Positions 1 to 11,738 are shown, counted from the first letter of the stretch. The stretch: 64,000 nucleotides of DNA from Arctopsyche grandis (GCF_051622035.1 NC_135361.1:8313001-8377000); one strand, 5' to 3'. The notes: generated by a model from the sequence alone, not told the origin. A program made the numbers and translations.

Positions 1-706
1 ATAATAATACCTTTACGGGACCAATTGATCTTAGTATTTCGAAATCTAACCATGGTTGCTTATTTTCATCAACTCCACTGTTTAAATAAGTATAGTTTTG
101 TGGTTTTGAAGGCTTTCTACAGACATTGATCGCAAAAACATCCAAATGGTACGAACCCTAAAGTTTGATATTGAAATGTCACAAACAATCAATGATTTTA
201 CTTTGATGATTTCAAATTGCTTCTTATTACAACTGATACATACAAAATTTTCAAGGTTCCCGATTGTAGATGCCAAATATATTTGTATTGCGAATATTAT
301 TAGAAACGTATAGTAATTTATTTTTTCCATGCTTTACTGGATTAAAATGTATGTACATATGTATAGGTACATACGTATGATGATGGTGGAACACGCAATG
401 AGTCCTGACAGCAAAATAATAAAATATTTAGCCTTATTATACGAGTGATTTGACCATTCATGAAATTATTGAAATGATATCATGACAATTAAATTTTTTG
501 TATTTCTCAATCGTTGGGAAATCGTATTTAAATTGAAAACTTATATATGTACCTATATATTAAATCAATATTAGGTTCAGTTGAAGGTAGAATATTTAAT
601 TGTATATTAAAAAATAAATATATTTGTTTTCTAAACTACAAATAATTTTTTCTAGAAAAAATTAAAAAAATTTCAATATGTTTATCATTAGAAATGTTGC
701 TTAATT
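1..706. other. AT-rich intergenic, nothing recognised
   Basis: Downstream of the receptor gene. Contains ATGTACATATGTATAGGTAC-type simple runs near 350 but no ORF, RNA or element that I can support. Confidence 0.5.
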
Positions 707-1119
707 TAAAGTCCGGATCACATCGGGTGACTTTGATGCCCAACAGTAGTTGCTCGTGGTTACTTTTGGTCACCCAACTCGGCAAACAAAAGCGACCAAG
801 AATCCACTCACCTATGTACATATGTATAAGAGTTTTCAATTCGTGATGATACAGTCACGCGTGTTCATAGTTTTCTGTTTATGTAGTCATCGGCAACTAA
901 TCACCGACCGTGGAAACCATTAATACAACGTTATATGTAAATTTTGAGGGATCGTGGTGGTCACTCAAGCAATAGAATCAATCAGGTGGTTGAATGGCTT
1001 GGGCAACTAGTAAGTTGCCCTGTGTGGCATGCTCCATACAACTGCATACGTTTGATCCGGTCACACAGCAAAGTCACCTACTAAGTTGCTCGCAAGTCAC
1101 CCGGTGTTGCTGGGCTCTA
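707..1119. mobile_element. MITE candidate with imperfect inverted ends
   Basis: The left end AGTCCGGATCACATCGGGTG ACTT and inverted right end AGCCCAGCAACACCGGGTGACTT align over about 24 bp, with further inverted similarity (GTTGCTCG, GTGACT). The interior has scattered GGTCAC/GTGACC motifs and no ORF. No target duplication is visible. Confidence 0.5.
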
Positions 1120-1506
1120 TGTTATAAAATAAAAATTTTGAGAACCTTTGGATTTTATTAAATTGAATACAACACAAACAGTACAATTGAAATATAATGT
1201 ATTTATTTGTATCTTATGCTTATTTTAATATTCAATGTTATGGTATTACAATGGAAACGCGTTTTTGAATACCGGAAATTAGCTTTTTGGGATATATGTA
1301 TGTATTTACACTTAAAAACCGAAAAAAATAATTTGAAATACTTATATACGTAGTATGTGTACATTTATCTTGTTAAGTAGGCCGGTAAATTTAGTATTTA
1401 CGACCTAATCTATTTATCAATATAAATGTACATATGTTCGTTTGTATAATACACTGAATTCGTAAAATTGTAAATTACTAAAGGTCACTCTATAGTTTAC
1501 ATTTAA

Positions 1507-1767
1507 ATTGGATATGGAATATGGAATAACGCCTCAAATACTAATCTTTCCAAATTCCAAATGATACAAAATAAATCCCTGAAAATAATTTATAATACAC
1601 CTATATATACTAACTTGAAAAAACTGCATGCTATAAATAATATTCCGTTTGTTACAGACATTACTAACAAACTAACCAGTAGGTTCTATGACAGAATCAC
1701 TAATAACCATACTAACACACTTGTGAAGAGTCTCGGTGATTACAACAAAATGTCACAGATTACCTAA
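1507..1767 (+). pseudogene. 3' end of a Jockey-like LINE ORF2 (5'-truncated)
   Basis: The frame opens abruptly at 1507 after a stop and reads YGIWNNASNTNLSKFQ, then MIQNKSLKIIYNTPIYTNLK and a C-terminal tail to TAA at 1765-1767. QNKSLKIIYNTPIY is the typical C-terminal motif of Jockey-clade reverse transcriptases. Only the last 86 codons remain, as expected for target-primed insertion with 5' truncation. The copies at 19.3 kb and 43.3 kb align to the same end. Confidence 0.75.
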
Positions 1768-2058
1768 ACACAATCTGCTTTAGATCGTCGACTTTAGAGG
1801 GCCTTTAATTAATATTATGTATTAGATGTATTATGAGCATTTACAAGAATTGTAAATAGATTTTTACTATTAATAGGCTATTTTTCCTATTATGCTGTAC
1901 ACTAACATTAGACTAATATAATACTATGATTACTAACAAAATTAAATTAAAATTTTAAAATAGAAAATGATCAGTAGATCAGTAGCTATTAAAATAGATA
2001 TAAGATGTATTGTGAACATAATTTAGTAATAATAAAATGCATTTAAAAATCAAACATT
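1507..2058 (+). mobile_element. Jockey-like LINE, truncated 3' end copy 1
   Basis: Contains the ORF2 C-terminus (1507-1767), then a 3' UTR with CAATCTGCTTTAGATCGTCG, TTCCTATTATGCTGTACA, TCAGTAGCTATTAAAATAGA and a terminus GTAATAATAAAATGCATTTA followed by AAATC-type repeats. The same 3' UTR recurs at 19.3-19.6 kb (minus), 32.0-32.5 kb (plus) and 43.3-43.6 kb (minus), which defines the family. Confidence 0.8.
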
Positions 2059-3266
2059 TAAATTAATCAAAATATTGACTTGATTTTCAAACAAATACAA
2101 ATCAGTTGATAAAAGTGTTTTCATCTTAATACATCTTAATTATTTGTGATTAAATATATACATACATATGTACATATATGTTTATTAGGTTGCGAAATAA
2201 ATTGAAAAAATTATGCTTTACAATATATACCAATGTTAAATAATTTATGTAAGAGTGTTTTTTAACGTTGTAGGCCGTTAGCGTCGTTGCATTTTCCACT
2301 TCTAATTAACGAATCGCACATATTGGAACCGAATTGGAGAATGTTTCTAGTGCATCTGTGGCATTTCCGGTTTGCTTTGTGTCCAAAGAGCCAGATAACT
2401 GCTTAACCGAGGTGCATTTAGCGGATTTACGAACGACCCGGTTACCCCGTTGCAAATAAACACATGGTTTAGAACCTGCTATTTACATCAGCTGGTGTTT
2501 TGCAATCGATACGATCGAATGCAAATTTAATTTTTTACGCTTCCCATACACCCGAATGAAGGTTGAGAGGGAGACGAGGGAAGGGGGTGGGGGGATTGTT
2601 CGAAATATATTTCATCCGCCTCTGGACAAACAAACTTCCATTTTTCTGTTTGCGAAGTTAAACGATTTCTTCGGAAAGTGTACGAGACGGGGGCGAGTGC
2701 TCTCATCAGAAAGTTTAATGTGATTTTTTTTCAGTATTCTTCGGCTTCTTCGCTCGGTATTTCAAAATTTGTTTATTTGACGCTATGTTGACTTGTGTGC
2801 CAGTTTTTGGATTCGCGAGTCTATTTTTGGAAATGTTTGTGTTTGTTGAGATGGATTTGATGTGCATTATTAGACCTTATGAGTAAATAGGCCAGTTGGA
2901 GTTCTTATGGTAACAAATTTGGGACTGTGTCGAATTAAATAGTACTAAAAACCCCTATAATCCGAATTATGTCATTAAAAAAAACCACTGATCAATATTA
3001 ACAGAAATAATTATTTTCGGGGGAAGCACACATGCATAGGTCATGAACGGTCAGTGTGAGAATGATATCCGCCTTGGAATGACGGCTCTGTTTCAGCCGT
3101 TATTTTTTAATTTCTTGCACTTATTTTATATTATTCGACGTTTAATACATGGTAAAATGATTTCTATAGCTAATTACAATAATTAATTTCGAAGATTTAG
3201 CATTATTTTAATTTAAGCACACATTTTTTTTAACAGTGGCTGGCGGAATTTTTTCAGCATAATAAG
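2059..3266. other. unique intergenic sequence, GC-richer at 2270-2800
   Basis: 2270-2800 has higher complexity and G+C than its surroundings (AACGACCCGGTTACCCCGTT, GAGACGGGGGCGAGTGC), with a G-rich GGGGGTGGGGGG at about 2583. It looks like single-copy DNA, perhaps regulatory. I see no gene. Confidence 0.35.
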
Positions 3267-4418
3267 CAGGGCTGAGGAGTCGGAGTTGGAATCGGAGTTG
3301 GAATCAGAGTCATGGAGTCGGAGCATTTCAAGCGGAGTAAGAGTCGGAGTCGGAGTTTTAAAAAACCAACCGGCTCCGACTCCTTTTTATTATTGTTTTT
3401 ACATACCTCCTTTACGTTTCACTTACGATTACAATTCAGGAAAAAGTTTGCCTCTTATCCGATCGTTTTTATACTTTACCATATTGCTCATTTTAGTCAT
3501 CAATATAAGTAAATGGATCCTCCGCCATTACGATGGTGCAAAAATATCGTGTAAGACGCGTTTGAAATTTGAATTTCTGAAAAGTGCCTGAAGTTTATCC
3601 AGTTTTTAGTTTTAAACACAGATGGCAGTAGTAAAATAATTACAAGCCTCATATCAAGTTGCTTTCGCTTTTTCGCCTGACTAAATTTGTTTTAATTTAT
3701 AGTATAACGGTATGCGGCAACTTAAGAGTCAACCAAGAAATTAAAATGTAACAATTTTTTTATAAAAATCATCATTTTAAATTACATTATAAATAATATA
3801 GGTATTTTTATGTGTTTGTTTATGTGTGTTTGTGCAAAACCGATTGTTTCCTCCGTCTCATGCTTTTTTATCCTCATTTTTCTCATTAATTTATTTTTGT
3901 ATGAAATTCATACACAAACACTATCAATGTACTTATTTTTTATTTATAACTATTTTATTGCAAATAATTTAATAAATTGGGTTACATGCTCATTTTTAAA
4001 GATGTTTAAAATTTTTTTAATTTTTTATATTTTGAATAGCGATGTTGTATATATGTAGAGGTAAGGTGAGTCAAGCTGAGGTACAAGAAAACAATCAGGT
4101 AGGTTTCAGATTTTTAATAGATGCTCTTCTGGTGGTAGTCGGGCTCCGAATGAATCCTGAGACCAACCCGCCGGCTTTTATACATGTTTGTAAGCCGGGC
4201 GGGTTTGGTCGCTTAGTCGAGCTCGCTCACTGGTCGGTGAGCCGAGCTCTCCGATTGGTCGATGCATCGGGCTCTCTGATTAGACGATGAGTGCAGCGTG
4301 CTTACAATATTATTTTTATTACTAACAATTTTATACATTGGCAAGAAAAGTCGATCTTACTAAAATCGTTCAAGTTGGAGTCGGAGTCGATAAGTTTTGA
4401 TTCGACTCAACAGCCCGG
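3267..4418. mobile_element. hAT-like non-autonomous element (GGAGTCGGAGTC termini)
   Basis: Begins CAGGGCTGAGGAGTCGGAG and ends with the inverted CGACTCAACAGCCCGG. Both ends carry repeated GGAGTCGGAGT/GACTCCGACTCC subterminal motifs. The internal part aligns inverted with the element at 40583-41156. The CAGGG terminus is hAT-like; the flanks match at 5 of 8 bases (ATAATAAG, ACATTAGG). It has no transposase. A 264-bp insertion (4043-4306) accounts for much of the extra length over the second copy. Confidence 0.6.
4043..4306 (+). mobile_element. GC-rich insertion inside the hAT-like element, possible solo LTR
   Basis: Absent from the sister element at 40.6 kb, so it is a later insertion. It runs from TGTTGTATATATGTAG to GCAGCGTGCTTACA (TG...CA ends as in LTRs), contains a possible TATA-type motif CTTTTATACATG at 4165, and three imperfect 25-bp tandem units at 4215-4239, 4240-4264 and 4265-4289, each with a (C/G)GAGCTC- or GGGCTC-type core. 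No target duplication is clear. Strand is nominal. Confidence 0.4.
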
Positions 4419-5349
4419 ACATTAGGGCATGTGTTAAAACCCTATTAAATATGGAAAACAAATGTAATTCTAAAGTTTAATTATACATACATATGTATAT
4501 GTAGTTTTTCAACTTATATTATATGTATATGTATGTATGTATGTATGTAATTTTCAATTTAACAAAGCAGCTATATAAGTCAGAACAATATGAGTTCGCA
4601 AAATGGAGTTGATACTAAGAGAAGGGTGGGGGGGTAGAATGCACTTTGACTCAATCATTTCAACGTTTCGCGGAAAGCATTACAACGTGTGGAAATTCGC
4701 AATTTTCGCGTGCTAACAAACCTGGCGCAATTGTGTGAGCCACACACACACACACACACACATACACACGTCGTGTCATAAAAGGCAACGTTTACAATTT
4801 AACCCTTTCAGTGCCTCGCGATTCCGAATGAACTGCACGCGAACAATTAAAGCCGCAAAAGTCTGAAGCTCGCGCACACCGCGCACTGTCATTAAAAGCC
4901 TCGAATGTTCGTTTGAACGCATCATTTGCTTCTTTTACGACGACCGGGATGGGGTTGAGAGGCTGAATGGGTTAGAGTCATGTGTACTTGTGTATGTTAT
5001 GCTGTTGAAGTTTTTGGTCGTATTCTTTCGTGGGTTGTTTAATCGTAAGCTTTTCAGCAGTGCTCTTATGAATATGCTGAAAAGTTCACTTGATTCGTTG
5101 CTCGATTATTTTCAATTGGATGTGGTTATGTGTGATTAAATCAACTGGCATAAACATTTTTTGTAGCTTGTAAATATCTTCGATTTTCTAGATCGTTTTG
5201 ATGATTCTTTAAATTCTTAGTGAGACTTATTAATATTCGCAAGCAGTATATTTAACTCGGTGCTTACGTTAATGATAACCACCCAGAGGTTCCGGATTGA
5301 GCTTTGATTCAACCTCAATTGAAAATAATTTATTTGGAGTATTTCTGTA
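4419..5349. other. unique intergenic sequence
   Basis: Includes ATGT simple repeats near 4530, a (CA)n tract and a high-complexity stretch at 4640-4960. No coding sequence recognised. Confidence 0.4.
4739..4770. repeat. (CA)n microsatellite
   Basis: About 14 CA dinucleotides with one ATACA interruption. Confidence 0.85.
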
Positions 5350-5446
5350 GTACTGTTGGTCAGATTTTTTTTTATATATGTGACTCCAAGTTGATCGTTT
5401 CCTATCAGAGTTAGCCAATTTATTTGATTTCATTGTTGAAAAGGTA
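5350..5446 (+). mobile_element. tRNA-derived SINE, central-domain fragment
   Basis: Contains TGTTGGTCAGA, GTGACTCCAAGTTGATCGTT and TCCTATCAGAGTTAGCC followed by GATTTCATTGTTGAAA, matching only the central domain of the family. Confidence 0.6.
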
Positions 5447-5510
5447 TAAATTTATATGTTTACAAGTTTTAAACCACGTGTCTAATTGCATTTCAGATGT
5501 TAAATTGTCA

Positions 5511-5645
5511 GGTGTCCCGTTAAGATTTTTTGATTTTATCTTTAGACTTTAGACTTTTTGAAGAATTGGGAATCAAAGGTTGCAAACTTTAAAAAGTCTA
5601 AAGTCTAAAGATAATATCAAAAAATCTTGACGGGACGGACACCTT
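5511..5645. repeat. foldback repeat, arms of about 50 bp
   Basis: GGTGTCCCGTTAAGATTTTT at the left and AAAATCTTGACGGGACGGAC at the right are inverted, continuing inward through TCTTTAGACTTTAGACTTTT. A loop of about 33 nt remains. Probably a small foldback MITE; single copy in this window. Confidence 0.65.
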
Positions 5646-5883
5646 AGAAAGGAAAACGAAAAAAAGAAAATTTAGATTAGGTAGACTTGATTTTTTGGAT
5701 GATTTTTTATGAAATTAGTATTACCGAATACTTATGTATCTCAATTACTGCATTTACAATACTGTTTTTTTTCAGAAGGTTACATGAAAACTCAGAGAAA
5801 TACATTTCCGGGATGTAATTAAGAGAGACTAACTATTAAAAAAATCTATATATGTATATATTATCAATAAATATGTACATAAC

Positions 5884-6144
5884 AACCATTATATTTTAAT
5901 GTGGCGGAAGTCCAATTTTTAGTTCTAAAAACACTATTTTTGTTTGATTTCCATTTGACCCACAAATTGTTGTCATTTATTTTGATTCAATATGTTCAGA
6001 ATCTCGCAAAAGCAGAATAAACGTATTACAGGCCACTGGTATTTTTAAATATTGTTAAACGTTAAACATTATATTTATTGTTTTGCGAAATATTTATCGA
6101 AATGAAGAAAAGTTGAATTATGCCACTTTAAATATAACGGTTTA
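5884..6144. mobile_element. TIR MITE family, second copy
   Basis: Ends CCATTATATTTTAATGTGGC and, inverted, AACCGTTATATTTAAAGTGG; interior matches the copy at 26.8 kb (ACTATTTTTGTTTGATTTCC, AATAAACGTATTAC, ATTTTTAAATATTGTTAAAC). Confidence 0.7.
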
Positions 6145-7904
6145 TATATTATAAATAATTCAAAAAAAATTGAATTTGAATTAAATTTGATTGTTCCTTT
6201 TATTTATATATGTATTATATATTCATTCCCCGCTGAAGGGACAATAAATCATTGGAGATATACGCTTTAAGGCTGAGAAGTCACTGGATTTATACGAAGT
6301 ACTGTATATTGTAAAATTGTAACTTGTATTATGTTTCATTTTATGTATTATTTTCAGTCGAGAAAATCTTCTATCACATTTGATTATATTTTGGATCGTT
6401 TCATCGATATAAAGCTATTTTTATTTGGAGCTTTATTTAATTCAAAGCGTCAACAAAATAAATATAATACACGAGTCCTTTTCGACGTTGCGAATAGAGC
6501 TTTTGCTTCATGGCGTAAATAGGTCCTTTGTGAGTGTATTAATTAGAAGCGGGAATGAAAGGGTTGTTTGGCCAATTTCGGAAAGGGTAAACTCAAATTT
6601 TGACTTCAAATGGCGAATTTTACATTGTCGCATTATTTTGATTAATGTCTCCAAAGACACACCTATAAGTGTTTAGTTGAAAACCTATACTGATGTCTCA
6701 TAGGTTTGAATTTTATAAATAAATAAAACAATCTTTTCGTATGTATAAGTGGTAATTTATTCATTCTAATAAATTAATATTAATACAACGATTTTTCTAT
6801 AACAGTTTGTTAAAATATTTGGATAAGTTCAACTACGTACGTTTATTTTTCATATTAATAAAATTATAATACATGTTTGAAGTACATCTATATATACCTA
6901 CAATAAAACTTAATTCAAAAGGATACATTAGAAAGTTGAATAATTTTGTACGGTTTCACTTTTAATACTCGCTCTCGTAATATTATTCGCATTATCAAAA
7001 TTTTCACTCACGGTCAAATACAGCTTACACGTTCCAAATTATACACATTATATTATTTACAAAATGATAATATTATTACAATATAACGATAGCGTATATA
7101 TTTATGATTGTGAAATAAAATTCACTAAACTACAAAATAAATACGATTTGCTTATGATTAATGTTTAATAAAGCACAACCATTATTTGGCATGTCAATTA
7201 CGCTAATTCATATCGATTAAATTTTATAATATTGTTTATTTATATCATCTCTAATTTATTATATACTTAAGACATTCTTTAATTCGAAATGTCAAGGGTA
7301 AAATCTACTGTATTGGAAAACACTGATTTGTTTGCGTTCAATTAACGTTTATACTAATTATAATAAGTGTAGGTTGTATGCGAATTATTGCTAGGAGTAA
7401 CAGTGAATTAATTTTTGAAAATGTGAGATTGAATTTAATTTGCGAGGAATTTCTGTTTCGGCTAAATGGGCTATTTACGGAATTGAAAGGTCAACGTAAA
7501 TTCTACGTAGGAATTCAGTCATAATTTTATTATTATATGTAAAGTTCATCTTGTGCAATTAAATTAATTATTTTAACCACATTAAACGTATAGATAGTCT
7601 TATAATTAAATTGAAATTAAAAATAATATATGAACGTAAGAGTTTTTGTGGATTGACTTAATACAGTGAGACATGAAATTTTTTGATTTATTTATAACAA
7701 TTACTTAATATCTAATTTCTATTATAATTTACTATTATTATCACGCGCCGACTTCTCCCTCTTTTCAGTTCACAAATACAATTAATTTTATGTTTATTTT
7801 TCAGTTTAAAAAATAACATACACACTCCGAATAAACAGTCGTAATATCAATTATAGTTATATTATATATTTTACTATACATACATTTTGAATGAAAGTGA
7901 GATT
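6145..7904. other. AT-rich 3' flank of the receptor gene
   Basis: Likely holds the receptor 3' UTR next to 7982, then intergenic sequence. Short frames at 6331-6676 look random. No further exon or transposon recognised. Confidence 0.35.
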
Positions 7905-7982
7905 GGAACTCTTTATTTATTATATGTATGTGGAATGGAAATTTGGCTAACAAGTGACATATTTAATTTGCATATACAAAAC
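7905..7982 (-). promoter_or_regulatory. possible start of nAChR 3' UTR with AATAAA-type signal
   Basis: Directly downstream of the stop codon on the minus strand an AATAAA hexamer lies at 7912-7917 (TTTATT on the plus strand). The region is so AT-rich that such hexamers recur by chance, for example near 7793, so the true polyadenylation site cannot be assigned from sequence alone. Confidence 0.2.
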
Positions 7983-8177
7983 TTACAGACTATCAGATTC
8001 TGGTAAGAATTGTTGTTGTGCGACAGAAGAAAGCGCCATGTCAATAGGTTTGGTGTCGTCATAAAGAGCTGGGGCTTCGCAGAGGATGGCAAAAGTACCT
8101 ACGATTGAGGCTATGGTGAAAATCCACAGGAACAGACGATCCAGTACCATAGCCACGAATCCCCAATCCTGGTCTTC
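7983..8177 (-). CDS. nAChRalpha1: nAChR alpha1-like subunit, terminal exon with TM4 and stop (195 bp)
   Basis: Acceptor ...attcacag, then EDQDWGFVAMVLDRLFLWIF and TIASIVGTFAILCEAPAL (TM4), followed by a short extracellular tail YDDTKPIDMALSSVAQQQFL and PESDSL, then TAA at 7983-7985. The stop codon sits inside a perfect 5' splice donor (AGTCT/GTAAGT on the minus strand), so an alternative transcript could splice out before the stop to an exon in the first 7.9 kb. I saw no convincing extra exon there. The tail length is ordinary for insect alpha subunits, so the stop as read is plausible. Confidence 0.94.
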   Translation of the reverse strand, partial: EDQDWGFVAMVLDRLFLWIFTIASIVGTFAILCEAPALYDDTKPIDMALSSVAQQQFLPESDSL

Positions 8178-8266
8178 CTGTGAATGCGACGACAGCACAC
8201 ATAAAACGTATGGAAATGTATGATTTGAATAAGGTTTCGAGGGTGGATTTGGCGTGTGATACTCAC

Positions 8267-8456
8267 GGCGTTGAATTCGTCCTGTCGCTGCATGTGATGT
8301 TGAATGAACATGACGTTGTGTATGGCTTTTTCCAATTCAAAAGGATACTTTTTTCGAGGCGCCACATCGCTCAAGGATTCGTCTAATCCTGACATGACAC
8401 TTGGGAGGCCGTTGTAACCGCCAAGTCCTCTCAGATCACCGATGAGACCGCTGAAT
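8267..8456 (-). CDS. nAChRalpha1: nAChR alpha1-like subunit, cytoplasmic loop exon (190 bp)
   Basis: Acceptor ...gtgcacag then A completing the Arg codon, followed by FSGLIGDLRGLGGYNGLPSV, DESLSDVAPRKKYPFELEKA and IHNVMFIQHHMQRQDEFNA. The last part is the amphipathic MA helix just before TM4, which in this receptor family lines the cytoplasmic portals. The run GYNGLPSVMSGLD is strongly reminiscent of insect alpha1 and is the main reason for that subunit call. It ends in phase 0 at donor gtgagt; the next intron is only 89 bp. Confidence 0.95.
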
Positions 8457-8867
8457 CTGTGCACGTTCAGAAAAAAATAGACGGATTGTTATAAATGCAC
8501 ACACGTGTATGGTAAAGTTTGGAATTTGATATTGAACTTTCTGGAAATTTTCACGCTGAAATGAAAATAAATCGAATAAAAATTGCGACGCACCACTGAG
8601 CGAGCGCACGTGTTGCCCAAAGCGAAACTTTTGACGAAAACCGTCGGAATAATTTCTCATCGCGAATATTTTAATAGTAAACATTGGGTGGGAAATTTAA
8701 TTTTGAATGTGTTCTGAAATAGAAATTTATCTAAATTTATAATATGTCAGAATGTGGAGAAATGAATGAACACAGCTATTCGTTTCGCGACTTTGAACTC
8801 ACTTATTCATATATAATATTTAATTTTACTTGAACTGTACGATACTTTCAATTTGAAATTAGTATTA

Positions 8868-9200
8868 GTCAGTATATTTGAAAGTGGTATAAGTCCATTT
8901 TGAGAAATATAGCGCAAATCATTAGGTACATATAATGTTTTGCGTAATATATAATATGTTATAGAAATATTGCGTAAATCATTACATACATATAATGTTT
9001 TGCGTAATATATAATATGTTATAGAAATATTGCATAAATCATTACATTTAATACTGGTGGTAATATGTTAATTCTTTATTTCCAGATTATGGACACATCG
9101 AATTAAAATAAGAGATAACAGTTTGTGAATTAAAGTCAAACTGAAAACTGAAAAATGGACTTCCGCTACTTTCAAATATAATATTATAACGGCTCACATA
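8868..9200. mobile_element. TIR MITE family, third copy with internal tandem duplication
   Basis: Ends TATATTTGAAAGTGGTATAA and, inverted, GAGCCGTTATAATATTATAT. The inside is expanded by a tandem repeat of about 60 bp (TGTTTTGCGTAATATATAAT, ATGTTATAGAAATATTGC) at about 8920-9045. It lies in the 3.3 kb intron. Confidence 0.65.
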
Positions 9201-9819
9201 TACATATAATTGATGTAATTCAAAAAGGTAGATAGATATTTATATATGATATTTATTAAAATTAGAGCCCTTTAAATTCAAATTCATATAAAAATACGAA
9301 ATTTATTCACAAATGTAAGTATGGACGTATATTAACATACATACATTAACCAAAAAATATTTTTTTAAATGTAAACGTATTCTACATAGTTAAAGTCGTA
9401 AAAAGAATTTTGTTGCGGTGTTTTATAGATGTAGAATAAACATTTCAATTCTTGACAATTATATCTTAACCCGTAAATGTGCTGTTTTAATTATTTGTTT
9501 TTTTTTTAATATTTAAAAAACAACTTTGACACGAAATCACGTATTTTAAGGTTGAGAATATTTTATACAGATGATATTCTTATTTTAGGTACGTTTTCAA
9601 AATGTTTAAATTTAGATCTTTACCATAAGGCTTGCATGTATTTAAAAGAAAACCAACAATTTTTTTTACACTATTGGATGATCATTATTCTATTGAATGA
9701 TCATTATTCTATTGATTGAACAATTTTTCAATTAAAAATTCCTAATTCATAAACTTAAATGTCTTCTAGAAAATGTCTTAGCTTATGATTACAGATAGGT
9801 CTCACGTCAGGGTCAATTA

Positions 9820-10145
9820 TAAAATAATAAATGAGAGTGAAAAAAGGAGTTTCACCACTGTTTTAATGAGTTGAAGAGGGGTGATAGAAAGAGGTATGAA
9901 TATCTAACTGTAATCGCTCCGATCTTACACAAGAATCCTGTGTAAATTTTATAGCCTTCGTTAATGATTGAACTCCTCAACTTCATGTTAGAGACATTAG
10001 CTTACTTCAATGTTAGCTAATCCCCGTATGTCGATAAGAAGAGTGGATCTGAAGAGAGGAAGTGGTTCAAAATCAGATCACAATTTTTTGACGGACAGGA
10101 ATGTAACTGAACTAACAGAGTTAAGCTAATAGAAAACTTGCAAAA
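9820..10145 (+). repeat. dispersed repeat family B, copy 1
   Basis: AATGAGAGTGAAAAAAGGAG to GGACAGGAATGTAACTGAAC and ACAGAGTTAAGCTAATA. Copies at 36990-37275 (plus) and 55005-55215 (minus) share the distal part TTCAAAATCAGATCACAA and the GGCAGGAATGTCACTGAACT block. Class unknown. Confidence 0.55.
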
Positions 10146-11738
10146 CTAGACTATTTCATTAGTGTTTAAAGCAAGACAGCAAAAAAATTGTAAATTTCAT
10201 GAAACTAATCTACAGCAATAATCATTGAACGAAATAAATTTGTGAAAAGTGGCTATAACAAAGTATATATGTATATATATTATTGTTGATAAATATTTTA
10301 CGCCGATATTCACACTCTTTTTCGTATGGAATGTATGAAATTGGTTATCTTTCAAACGCACTAAATTGGGTCGTTATATGACTTCGAATTCGGTAAAGAA
10401 GAGATCATTACTTTTATTTTAGTTCTATTACATATAGTTTGAATTTATTGAATATTTCCGAGATCCAATCAAACGAAAGAGTTACGTCTCAATCACCGAA
10501 TATAACGCTTATTGATCCGCATCAATGCCTGTCATATCAAAATAAGTGGCTTTATTGAAAATTTAGTGCACACTTTTCCAAGAAAGCGTGTAAAGCGAAC
10601 GTCGTTAAGCCGACATCGACATCGAAAAGAAAATATATAAAAGTGAAGTAGTTGCCGAAAAACAAGTGTAGTAAACTGGATTGTGATTTTATTACCTCAA
10701 CTTTGGCGGGCAAAGATGACCGATAATATAATACATATAATACAAAAGGTGTACCTATATCGAAAACTTCCAAGGGGATGGGGTTTGGAATCGTAAAAAA
10801 AAACTCAGTTATATTTCAATAACTGTTCAAGTTCAAATCGTAACTCGATACCACAGCGGCTCTTAACCTTTTTAGGTAAGCGGAAAACAATGATATAAAA
10901 TATTTGCTTAACCTTCGACTGATATTCGTGCATATCTCAAAAAACCATTTAGACTTTCAGATAGGTAAATAACGATCTGACAAATCAGTATTGTATCTCA
11001 AAATTGTTCTTAAATATGATGATTCAGTATTATAAAACTTTTGGTCAGTGTTTTAAAATCAATGGCAAGAATTCTAATAGAATTCAGTATTTTTTTATTT
11101 TATATACATTATTTTATTTTATCAACATATTATATTTATCAACATATATACAAATTATATATGGTCAGTGTTATAATTAAATTGTTTTTATTATTTCGAT
11201 AAAGGGTTTGTATAAATTTATTGATCATTATTATAATTATCTATCTGTCTGATAGCTCATTATAATTTTATAATTTTATGTGATGTATGAGTGGAATTTT
11301 GATATTATTTCTTCGATTTGGGCCTCGCAGGGATGTTTTGTATTTACAGCTGGTTTTTTTTTATATTGGTGCTGGTTGTAGATGCAAGATATTCCATACT
11401 ATGTATGTATTCTGTTTATTTTATATTTTTACCTTATCTCTATGTATAAAATTGATAACGATCACTAGATTAGTTGCTATTACTATAATAAATTTAGACG
11501 CATTGTAGACAATTTTATAAATGGAATTCAAGTATCAGAATCTCAATAAAAAACGTTTCATTTTTGGTTCGAGATGAGTCAAGTATTTGAAACGTATCAC
11601 ACGGAAAACTTAAAGAACCACTGCGATACCCGTCGTAAGAAAAGCGAGTGGGTTAGAAATCAATTTCAATTTTCGGAACGTGATCGTTTTTCGAACGGTG
11701 TTTTAACACTCTGTAGAAGTGTGCTAAATTTTTATTAC
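10146..11738. other. intron sequence, nothing recognised
   Basis: AT-rich part of the 3.3 kb intron with no ORF resembling a known family and only simple ATATTTAT runs near 11100. 9201-9819 of the same intron is similar. Confidence 0.45.

Noticed and set aside
4739..4770. CRISPR-like or regulatory repeat array
   Set aside because: Simple (CA)n microsatellite; no spacers or leader. No CRISPR array was seen anywhere in the window.
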